5,794 nucleotides of DNA. Origin: Thiomonas sp. GTDB lineage: Bacteria; Pseudomonadota; Gammaproteobacteria; Burkholderiales; Burkholderiaceae_C. Below the pieces are notes generated by a model. That model saw only the letters and a list, made by a program, of their open reading frames with translations, had not been told where the DNA came from and searched no databases. Location of the stretch: the NCBI GenBank assembly GCA_028706735.1, contig JAQTVS010000195.1, positions 1-5,794 of the forward strand, read 5' to 3'. Position numbers and translations under genes: made by a program. Shown here piece by piece: positions 1 to 5,281 of this stretch (position 1 is its first letter; the number at the start of each line of letters is the position of its first letter).

Positions 1-746
1 TTAAACGGCCCCACGATGGCCCCGCAGGCCTGCACACAATCGCGATGCCCGGTGCAGCGCTGCAGGTCGATCTGGTAGTCCAGCCCGATCGCGCCCTCGG
101 GGCAGGCGGCAAGGCAGGCATTGCAGCGGGTGCAGACATCGAGATCGATCGGATTGGCGCTCTCGATGTCCACCTCGAAAGCACCCAGCCAGCCGCGCAC
201 GCTGCGCACGCGCCCGGCATGGACCGGATGTTCATGCTGCAGCGGCAATGCGGCGGGCGCAGCACGTCCGCCCGGACGCCCGGTGTCCAGCAGGGTGAGT
301 TCCAGGCTGTCGGCAAGGAGCTTGCGCGCCATGTCCAGAGACTCGGCATCGCCGATGGCCAGGCAACGCCCCGCGCTGTGATAGCCCGCGGTTGGCACGG
401 GCTCGGGCTCGGGCAACGCCGCAGCAGCAAGCAGGGCGGCGATTTTCGGGCCGGCGGCCTTGGCCTCACGACTCCAGCCCGCGGTTTCACGGATGTTGAC
501 AAACCGGATCGGTCGCACATCGGGCGGTGGCACGCCCTCGGTCTGCGCCGCCAGCGCGGCAAATAGCGTGGCCTCTTGCGTGCAGGCGACGAGCAAGGGC
601 TCGGCGCTCTGCGCGGCCTGCTGAAAGCGCGCGATTTCACGGCGGCACAGCTGGCTGTGCGGCTGGATGGTCTGGCCCAAAGCGGAAGTCAGCTGCGGGC
701 CGTCCAGCGGCATGGTGTGGTTGCAATTGCAGACCAGAGTTTTCAT
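1..746 (-). CDS. 4Fe-4S ferredoxin-type protein of the formate dehydrogenase cluster, N-terminal part
   Basis: The first 248 codons of an open frame that runs off the left edge; the true stop is not in the window (the TAA at 3-1 is out of frame). The ATG at 746-744 overlaps the DUF3306 stop as ATGA. The start MKTLVCNCNHTMPLDGPQL holds a CxC pair (C6, C8), followed by C34 in QLCRRE and LLVACTQEATLF (C55), a pattern I recall from ferredoxin-type proteins beside DUF3306. Residues 75-195 are Ala/Pro-rich with little motif content. A classical cluster motif follows, C205/C208/C211/C215 (CTRCNACLAACPEGAI), then C231/H234/C237/C241 (CTGHRDCVQACGAI), where His takes the place of the second Cys. There is no signal peptide, so it is probably cytoplasmic. 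It probably donates or relays electrons for formate dehydrogenase maturation or activity; the exact role is unknown. Confidence 0.9.
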   Translation of the reverse strand, partial: MKTLVCNCNHTMPLDGPQLTSALGQTIQPHSQLCRREIARFQQAAQSAEPLLVACTQEATLFAALAAQTEGVPPPDVRPIRFVNIRETAGWSREAKAAGPKIAALLAAAALPEPEPVPTAGYHSAGRCLAIGDAESLDMARKLLADSLELTLLDTGRPGGRAAPAALPLQHEHPVHAGRVRSVRGWLGAFEVDIESANPIDLDVCTRCNACLAACPEGAIGLDYQIDLQRCTGHRDCVQACGAIVGPF

Positions 747-1339
747 GGGGTGGGAGGTGTTGCGTTCATAGAGGCGTCTTGGGGCATGTCGGGAGTGGGC
801 GCCGAGTCGGACTGATCTGTGGCATCGGCCTCGGACACGATGGTCGGCGCGCGGTCTTCCGAAGTCGAGTCGGGGCGCGCGTCGGCCGGTCGCTGCGCTG
901 CGGGCGCTGCAAGGGCGGTGTCTGCCAAGTCGAGCCCCAGATTCGGAGTCAGTCTCAAGCGCGCCAGAAGGCCGGGCGGAACCGGGCTGGGGGTGTTGTA
1001 GTCGTCGATATAGGTATCGAGTCCATCCATCACATTGAACTGCGGATCGGCAAACAGCTTGCGCAGGGCGGCACTGCGCACGCCCTCGTCCACACCTTTG
1101 GCGATGAACCGTGTCAGATCGGCGGTGTGATCAAGCGCTTGCAGCTCGTCCAGCGTGGGCGGCGGTTGATCGTCTGCGGGCGCGGGAACAGGTTCGGATA
1201 CTGCGGCCGGTTCCACGGCCATGTCCGGCGCAGGCGCGACGGGCTCCGCTGCGGGAACGGAATCTGTCCCGGCCTGCAACTTGCGCCGCGACCAGCGCGA
1301 TAAAAAACCGGAGTCGCCAGGGGAACTGGGTGCGTTCAT
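743..1339 (-). CDS. DUF3306 domain protein, formate dehydrogenase accessory
   Basis: A 198-residue protein of the DUF3306 family, usually found next to DUF3305 in formate dehydrogenase clusters and without known function. The N-terminus carries the family's FLSRWSRRK (12-20). A Pro/Ala/Glu-rich linker (about 25-62) leads to the conserved core: LDELQALDHTADLTRFIAKG (63-82), then VRSAALRKLFADPQFNVMDG (87-106) and LDTYIDDY (107-114). The C-terminal 60 residues (about 139-198) are low-complexity, rich in Asp, Ser, Ala, Pro and Thr, and probably disordered. It has no Cys, signal peptide or membrane helix. I chose the ATG at 1339 because it makes an ATGA overlap with the DUF3305 stop; a TTG two codons upstream (1345) is in frame but less likely. 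The stop TGA (745-743) again overlaps the next ATG. Confidence 0.9.
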   Translation of the reverse strand: MNAPSSPGDSGFLSRWSRRKLQAGTDSVPAAEPVAPAPDMAVEPAAVSEPVPAPADDQPPPTLDELQALDHTADLTRFIAKGVDEGVRSAALRKLFADPQFNVMDGLDTYIDDYNTPSPVPPGLLARLRLTPNLGLDLADTALAAPAAQRPADARPDSTSEDRAPTIVSEADATDQSDSAPTPDMPQDASMNATPPTP

Positions 1340-1929
1340 GGACAACAGACCGGTGGATCGTCTCCGTCGGCGCTGGGGCTTGGCGCCCTGCTGCCGGACA
1401 CATCGCGTTCATCAGGGGCGAGAAAGCTTTGTGGGCGGCGGCGCTTGCGCGGTTCGGGCTTGTAATGCAAGGAGGAAAAATCGGCCAGCCAGTTGGCCAC
1501 CGCGGCCGGCAGCGGTGCAATCTCGATGGTTTCGCCGGCATCCATCCACCGGGCAGCTTCGTTGTAGGACAGGGTCACAGCCTGAATGACTGGCAAGCCT
1601 TCGGGCGCGTGGCGCGGATCGTCGCATTCCGGCTCTGCCGGTGGCGTCCACCAGACAAACCAGCTGGGCTGTGGCGAGATGAGGTTGAGGTGATAGCCCT
1701 CGGCCTCGTCCCGGAACAGTTGCACGTCCCAGCCGGGATATAACCATTGCGACTGCGCCCCGCTCCACTCCAGGCAGATGGGCGCAGATTCCGGCGCCAC
1801 ACGGCCTGCCATCGCAGGCAGGACATCGCGCAGACCCCAGCGCCAGCGCTGCCAGCGATTGTTGAGCTGGTCGCGCTGCATGAGCACCGCGATGGGCCAT
1901 GCCGCAGGCGCGAAAACCGGCGCGCTCAT
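1336..1929 (-). CDS. DUF3305 domain protein, formate dehydrogenase accessory
   Basis: A 197-residue soluble protein of the DUF3305 family, which recurs beside formate dehydrogenase genes and has no established function. Typical segments are PIAVLMQRDQLNNRWQRWRW near the N-terminus (12-31), LYPGWDVQLFRDEAEGYHLN (63-82), SPQPSWFVWW (85-94), VTLSYNEAARWMDAGETIE (118-136) and WLADFSSLHYKPEPRKRRRPQ (147-167). The RKRRRP run is strongly basic. The last 30 residues are Ser/Asp/Pro-rich and probably disordered, ending in two cysteines (CCP). There is no signal peptide or membrane segment, so a cytoplasmic location is likely. The ATG (1929-1927) overlaps the fdhD stop and the TGA (1338-1336) overlaps the start of the next gene, both as ATGA. 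This argues for coupled translation and a shared role with FdhD in maturation, which is inference. Confidence 0.9.
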   Translation of the reverse strand: MSAPVFAPAAWPIAVLMQRDQLNNRWQRWRWGLRDVLPAMAGRVAPESAPICLEWSGAQSQWLYPGWDVQLFRDEAEGYHLNLISPQPSWFVWWTPPAEPECDDPRHAPEGLPVIQAVTLSYNEAARWMDAGETIEIAPLPAAVANWLADFSSLHYKPEPRKRRRPQSFLAPDERDVSGSRAPSPSADGDDPPVCCP

Positions 1930-2810
1930 CCCGATAACCGCTCCAGCGGCTCAGCGGCAAAACGCTGAGGCGCGGTGTATTGCAGAAAGTGGCGATTGGT
2001 GCAGCGCGCGAACAGGGCGATGCCCAGACGCTCGGCGATGTCATAGCCCATTTGGGTCACGCCCGATCGCGACACCAGGATGGACACCCCCATCAACGCA
2101 CATTTGATGACCATTTCCGAGGTCAATCGGCCTGTGGTGTAGAACACTTTGCCCTGGCCGCCCACGGCGTGCAACCACATCCAGCCGGAGATTGCGTCCA
2201 CCGCATTGTGGCGGCCCACATCCTCGGTGAACATCAGCAGGCGGCCGCCCTCGAACAGAGCGCAGCCATGCACCGAGCCGGCTGATTTGTAGAGCGAATC
2301 ATGCAGGCGCATGGCATCGAGCAGCGCGTACAGCTCGCTTTGACTGATCCGGGTTTCAGCATCAAGCGCGGCGTTGTCCACTTCGTCCATCAGGCTGGCA
2401 TAGACCGTGCCCTGGCCACAGCCCGTGGTGACTACCCGCCGACCTGCGGTGCGCTGCGTCAAATCCGCAATGCCGCTGCGGCTGGTGATGGAGCAGGCCT
2501 CCACCTCCCAATCGACCTGCACGGAGGCAATATCGGCGATAGAGCGCACCAGGCGCTGATTGCGCAGATAGCCCAGCGCCAGCAACTCGGGCGCCGCGCC
2601 CACGGTCATCAGGGTGACGAGCTCCTGCTTGTCGAGATACAGCGTCAACGGCCGCTCCGCTGGAATGTGAACCTCCTGCGTTTCCCCGAATTCGTTGCGT
2701 ACCAACACCCCGCGGGTGAGGGCCTCACGCGCCTGGCTGAGTTGCGGAACACGGGGCTGCGATGCAGACGCTGTGGCGTTTTGCGAAGACACTAATTCAG
2801 ATTGGGCCAT
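1926..2810 (-). CDS. fdhD: FdhD, sulfurtransferase required for formate dehydrogenase activity
   Basis: A 294-residue cytoplasmic protein. In E. coli, FdhD binds bis-MGD and transfers sulfur from IscS to the cofactor, which is required for formate dehydrogenase activity. Family marks seen are TTGCGQGTVY (about 128-137), SAGSVHGCALF (177-186), EDVGRHNAVDAISGW (196-210), TTGRLTSEMV (225-234), a VSRSG motif (247-250) and a LGIALFARC segment. The loop that reads CxxC in E. coli FdhD (Cys121, Cys124) here reads C131-G-Q-G134, so the second Cys is missing. Residues 1-32 are Ser/Gln/Ala-rich and probably disordered. I chose the ATG at 2810 because GAGAAG lies 9 bases upstream (2825-2820); the frame stays open for 40 codons further, into the preceding gene, but that part looks unconserved, and 294 residues fits the family (E. 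coli 277). The stop TGA overlaps the ATG of the DUF3305 gene as ATGA. Confidence 0.96.
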   Translation of the reverse strand: MAQSELVSSQNATASASQPRVPQLSQAREALTRGVLVRNEFGETQEVHIPAERPLTLYLDKQELVTLMTVGAAPELLALGYLRNQRLVRSIADIASVQVDWEVEACSITSRSGIADLTQRTAGRRVVTTGCGQGTVYASLMDEVDNAALDAETRISQSELYALLDAMRLHDSLYKSAGSVHGCALFEGGRLLMFTEDVGRHNAVDAISGWMWLHAVGGQGKVFYTTGRLTSEMVIKCALMGVSILVSRSGVTQMGYDIAERLGIALFARCTNRHFLQYTAPQRFAAEPLERLSG

Positions 2811-2889
2811 CAATGCATTCTTCTCGGGCGGTTGCAAATCAAGGCGTGACAGCCTGTCGGCCCACGTGACGACGCCCGGACACTGCTCC
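2811..2889 (-). other. Short intergenic stretch upstream of fdhD
   Basis: The largest gene-free gap in the window, 79 bases between the small exported protein and fdhD. It holds the fdhD ribosome binding site, an 11-base inverted repeat GACAGCCTGTC (2848-2858), a CACGTG palindrome (2863-2868), two copies of CGTGAC exactly 20 bases apart (2845-2850 and 2865-2870), and a 6-base pair of complementary arms, CGGGCG (2825-2830) and CGCCCG (2873-2878). No run of T follows in the transcript, so it is not a standard terminator. It could hold a weak internal promoter or RNA structure, or be nothing more than a spacer. Confidence 0.35.
2820..2825 (-). promoter_or_regulatory. Ribosome binding site of fdhD (GAGAAG)
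   Basis: GAGAAG in the transcript sits 9 bases before the ATG at 2810. It supports starting FdhD at MAQSEL rather than at the in-frame ATG 40 codons upstream, which lies inside the preceding small gene. It is a moderate match to the anti-Shine-Dalgarno sequence. Confidence 0.55.
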
Positions 2890-3195
2890 TTATTTCTGCG
2901 CGGCGGCTGCGGCAGATTGTGCGGCCACATACGGCCCGGGATTCACACAGGGCGGGGTGGGAACCGGCGGCTGGGTCGGCCTGCCTTGTTCCTTGGCCTG
3001 AGCGTAATAGAACGCCGCCACTTTATCCTGGGTTTCACACAGCTGATAGGCAGCCACCTTGTCAGCCCATTTACCTTTGGCTGCGGCATCTTCCGCCTTG
3101 GCCTTGGCTTCCGGGCTGGGCGGCGGCAACTTTGCCCACGCCGTTGCACCGCAAGCCAGCGAGACGGCCACAATCAGTCCACGCATGCATCGCAT
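2890..3195 (-). CDS. Small exported Lys/Ala-rich protein of unknown function
   Basis: About 101 residues from the third of three tandem ATGs (alternatives at 3201 and 3198 add one or two Met). An N-terminal MRCMRGLIVAVSLACGATAWA is a clear Sec signal peptide, with cleavage expected after AWA; the Cys within it has no good lipobox, so a soluble periplasmic protein is more likely than a lipoprotein. The mature part of about 80 residues begins KLPPPSPEAKAKAEDAAAKG, probably helical, then WADKVAAYQLCETQDKVAAFYY, a Pro-rich turn (QPPVPTPPC) and an Ala-rich tail. It has two mature cysteines, one in YQLC and one in TPPC, which could form a disulfide. It resembles uncharacterised small periplasmic proteins of betaproteobacteria, by memory only. 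Position after fdhC and before fdhD suggests a link to the formate dehydrogenase complex. The stop is TAA at 2892-2890, followed by 79 bases without a gene before fdhD. Confidence 0.82.
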   Translation of the reverse strand: MRCMRGLIVAVSLACGATAWAKLPPPSPEAKAKAEDAAAKGKWADKVAAYQLCETQDKVAAFYYAQAKEQGRPTQPPVPTPPCVNPGPYVAAQSAAAAAQK

Positions 3196-3201
3196 CATCA
3201 T

Positions 3202-3207
3202 CTCCTC
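3202..3207 (-). promoter_or_regulatory. Ribosome binding site GAGGAG before three tandem ATG codons
   Basis: The transcript reads GAGGAG followed directly by ATGATGATG. The GAGGAG partly overlaps the fdhC stop codon. Only the third ATG (3195-3193) has a usual 6-base spacing; the first has none and the second has 3. This decides the start chosen for the small exported protein and implies translation closely linked to fdhC termination. Confidence 0.7.
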
Positions 3208-4378
3208 AAGCCTTGGGTTTGATCACGGGCACCGGCGCCTGCGCGTTGGGGCCGCTGCGCTGGGCGGGAATTTTTCCGGACTTGATCGCCTCCAGCCAGA
3301 GCGCGTGGTGCTGCTTCGCCCAGCTCTCATCCACATAGCCAGTACGCATGCCATCGAGCGCACCCTCCGTCCCCACGGTGCCGATGTAGATGTGGCCGAA
3401 TGCCATGGCCATGAACAAAATGGTGGCCGAGGCGTGGACGATTTCGGCCACCTGCATGGCGCCACGGGTGTAGGGAAAGTTGGGCACGAGTTTGTCGAGC
3501 ACCAGGCCCGATGCCACTGCCAGCAGGCCAAAGAACAGCACTCCGGCCCAGAACCAGATTTTCTCGCCCGCATTGAACCGCGCGGAAGGTGCTTCGCCAC
3601 CACCAAACAGGCCACCACCTTTGGCAAGCCAGGCCAGATCGGCCTTGCTCGGCAGGTTGTCGCGCACGAAGGTCAGCAGCACGATGACCAGGGACAGCCC
3701 GAACAGCGGCCCGACGAAGTTGTGGATGGTCTTGAGCGCGTAGGTGAACCAGCCGAAAAACGCCGAGCCCAGAATGGGAAGCAGGAAGAATTTGCCAAAC
3801 ATGATGACGATTCCCGATACCGCCAGTGCGATGAACGAGAACGCCAGAACCCAGTGCATGAAACGCTCGAACGGCGTGAAACGCTCGATCTTGCGTCCCG
3901 TGGGTTTGTGCTCCAGCCGGATTTTTCCGCGGAACAAGTAGAACGCACCAATGCCCGCCACAGCGAGGATCAGCAGCCAGCCGCCGACGGGAATGAGCAC
4001 CAGATTGCGGGTCTGCCGCCACGCTTCGCCTGCCGAGGTAAAGGCTGAGCCGGGATACGCCGTTTGCGGTTGAATCAGCACCCCGGCTTCGGGATCGGGC
4101 AGGCTGGTGAAACCGGCTTGCTGCTTGATTTCGCGCCACATGGGTGCATTGTTTCCTGGCTGCACTTGCGCACGTTCGCCATTGGTTTGCTGCAGATAGC
4201 CGGGGATGGTTGAAGCGCCCGGAGGTGCCGCAGCCTGATCTGCGCGCTGCGCCGCGCCAACCTGCGTCCCTGGAGTGAGCGTTGCTGGCGCATCCGCCGC
4301 GAGCGAAGCAGACACGCCCAACACCACGCCCAAACCCAGCGCGACAGCGGCAACAAAACGGGATAAGACTCTGGACAT
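3206..4378 (-). CDS. fdhC: Formate dehydrogenase cytochrome b (gamma) subunit with N-terminal periplasmic extension
   Basis: A 390-residue di-heme cytochrome b subunit that anchors the complex and reduces quinone. Residues 1-28 look like a cleavable Sec signal peptide (cut near SLA/ADA). Residues 29-120 form a Gln/Pro/Ala-rich, probably extracytoplasmic segment. Predicted membrane helices lie near 126-148, 171-195, 213-235, 274-294 and 308-332. Candidate heme ligands are His175 (FMHW), His219 (IHNFVGP), His315 (IVHA) and His329 (GHIYIG). The 14-residue gap between the last two equals that between His155 and His169 of E. coli FdnI. The 390-residue length fits the longer formate dehydrogenase gamma type rather than the 217-residue FdnI. 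The tail after the last helix (333-390) is polar and ends PVIKPKA. The ATG at 4378 has AGGAG (4389-4385) with a 6-base gap; that site overlaps the stop of the lipoprotein gene. The stop TGA (3208-3206) overlaps the next gene's ribosome binding site. Confidence 0.96.
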   Translation of the reverse strand: MSRVLSRFVAAVALGLGVVLGVSASLAADAPATLTPGTQVGAAQRADQAAAPPGASTIPGYLQQTNGERAQVQPGNNAPMWREIKQQAGFTSLPDPEAGVLIQPQTAYPGSAFTSAGEAWRQTRNLVLIPVGGWLLILAVAGIGAFYLFRGKIRLEHKPTGRKIERFTPFERFMHWVLAFSFIALAVSGIVIMFGKFFLLPILGSAFFGWFTYALKTIHNFVGPLFGLSLVIVLLTFVRDNLPSKADLAWLAKGGGLFGGGEAPSARFNAGEKIWFWAGVLFFGLLAVASGLVLDKLVPNFPYTRGAMQVAEIVHASATILFMAMAFGHIYIGTVGTEGALDGMRTGYVDESWAKQHHALWLEAIKSGKIPAQRSGPNAQAPVPVIKPKA

Positions 4379-4387
4379 GGCCTGCTC

Positions 4388-4621
4388 CTAGCGCATGCGC
4401 ACGTATTCGTTCTGGTTCTGGGCGCGGCGGTTGATCTCGCGCTGCCAACTGGCCTTGTCCCCCACCTTCCAATCTTTTTCGGTAAATGCGGGGTTGGCGC
4501 CCTTCCAGGGGTCTTGGGATGAAGGCGCACCGGTCTGAGTCAGAGTCTGTGGTTTCTGGCTGCATCCGGCCGTCAAGGCGAGCAAAACGGCTGCGAACAT
4601 CAAGGACATGCTGCGGTTCAT
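4388..4621 (-). CDS. Small lipoprotein of unknown function between fdhB and fdhC
   Basis: A 77-residue protein whose family I do not recognise by name. It opens with MNRSM, a hydrophobic stretch (about residues 6-17) and a lipobox LTAGC with the acceptor Cys at residue 20, so it should be a lipid-anchored protein exported by Sec. The mature part of about 58 residues is polar, has no further Cys, and carries the segment DPWKGANPAFTEKDWKVGDK followed by SWQREINRRAQNQNEYVRMR; its net charge looks positive. The start is well supported: the ATG at 4621-4619 overlaps the fdhB stop as ATGA, and AAGGGG lies 7 bases upstream, inside fdhB. The end overlaps the fdhC ribosome binding site (AGGAG, 4389-4385). 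Its position between the iron-sulfur and cytochrome genes suggests a role in assembling or stabilising the membrane complex, but nothing in the sequence proves this. Confidence 0.85.
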   Translation of the reverse strand: MNRSMSLMFAAVLLALTAGCSQKPQTLTQTGAPSSQDPWKGANPAFTEKDWKVGDKASWQREINRRAQNQNEYVRMR

Positions 4622-5250
4622 GATGACGCCCCTTGCTTCGTCGGTGCGGGCTGTGCTTGCGCGCCTGCCGTGCCATACGCCGTTCCCCACCCCCAAAGTT
4701 CGGCGCCGCCGCCCCGGTGCAGCACGCGGTCGCGCAGGATGTCGGCAATGACCTCGCCGTCTCCCGCCAGGAGCGCCTTGGTCGAACACATTTCGGCGCA
4801 GATCGGCAGCTTGCCTTCGGCCAGACGGTCGCGCCCATATTCCTTGAACTGCTCGTCAGAGCCATTCGGCGCCGGGCCACCTGCGCAGAAGGTGCACTTG
4901 TCCATCTTGCCGCGCAGGCCGAATTCGCCGTTGGCCGGAAACTGCGGCGCGCCGAAGGGGCAGGCATAGGAACAGTAGCCGCAGCCGATGCACACGTCCT
5001 TGTCGTGCAACACCACGCCTTCAGGAGTGCGGTAGAAACAACTCACCGGACACACCGCCATGCAGGGTGCGTCCGAGCAGTGCATGCATGCCACCGAGAT
5101 GGACTTCTCTCCCGGTACGCCTTCGTTCATCGTGACCACGCGGCGGCGGTTCACGCCCCAGGGCACCTCGTTCTCGTTTTTGCAGGCGGTGACGCAGCCG
5201 TTGCAGTTGATGCAACGCTCGGCATCACAGATGAATTTCATGCGGGCCAT
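4618..5250 (-). CDS. fdhB: Formate dehydrogenase iron-sulfur (beta) subunit
   Basis: A 210-residue ferredoxin-like subunit that passes electrons from FdhA to cytochrome FdhC. Sixteen cysteines in four groups fit four [4Fe-4S] clusters: C13/C16/C19/C23, C55/C58/C63/C67, C87/C90/C93/C97 and C119/C122/C151/C155. C8 and C71 are extra. This is the DMSO reductase/FdnH-type beta-subunit fold. Unlike E. coli FdnH, it has no hydrophobic C-terminal anchor: after the last cluster the tail is polar and rich in Gly, Ala, Gln and Pro. The ATG at 5250 is preceded by GGAGA at 5263-5259 with an 8-base gap, which supports this start, although Met4 is a possible alternative. The stop TGA (4620-4618) overlaps the ATG of the downstream lipoprotein gene as ATGA. 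It has no signal peptide, so if the complex faces the periplasm FdhB would be exported with Tat-bearing FdhA, as known for FDH-N; that is inference here. Confidence 0.96.
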   Translation of the reverse strand: MARMKFICDAERCINCNGCVTACKNENEVPWGVNRRRVVTMNEGVPGEKSISVACMHCSDAPCMAVCPVSCFYRTPEGVVLHDKDVCIGCGYCSYACPFGAPQFPANGEFGLRGKMDKCTFCAGGPAPNGSDEQFKEYGRDRLAEGKLPICAEMCSTKALLAGDGEVIADILRDRVLHRGGGAELWGWGTAYGTAGAQAQPAPTKQGASS

Positions 5251-5281
5251 GGGGATTGTCTCCGTTTAGCGTAAGGGCGAA

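Noticed and set aside
1..3. TAA at the left edge as the stop of the ferredoxin gene
   Set aside because: The reading frame from the ATG at 746 places these bases out of frame (TTT then AA), so the gene continues beyond the window.
527..1303. A 258-codon open frame on the plus strand opposite DUF3306 and the ferredoxin gene
   Set aside because: Arg/Gly/Cys-rich composition typical of an antisense frame; the minus-strand genes here have family motifs and coupled starts.
2825..2878. A transcription terminator between the small exported protein and fdhD
   Set aside because: The complementary arms are only 6 bases, about 40 bases apart, and no U-tract follows in the transcript.
1926..2930. A longer FdhD starting 40 codons upstream
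   Set aside because: The added part overlaps the 3' end of the small exported protein gene, shows no FdhD-like sequence, and lacks the ribosome binding site that precedes the ATG at 2810.
3059..4048. A 329-codon open frame on the plus strand opposite fdhC
   Set aside because: Antisense to a clear cytochrome b gene, rich in His/Gln/Glu from reversed codons, and without recognisable domains.
3327..4967. A 546-codon open frame on the minus strand overlapping fdhB, the lipoprotein gene and fdhC
   Set aside because: It is out of frame with three well-supported genes, has low-complexity Arg/Ala/Gly-rich sequence and no family motif. It is a high-G+C shadow frame.
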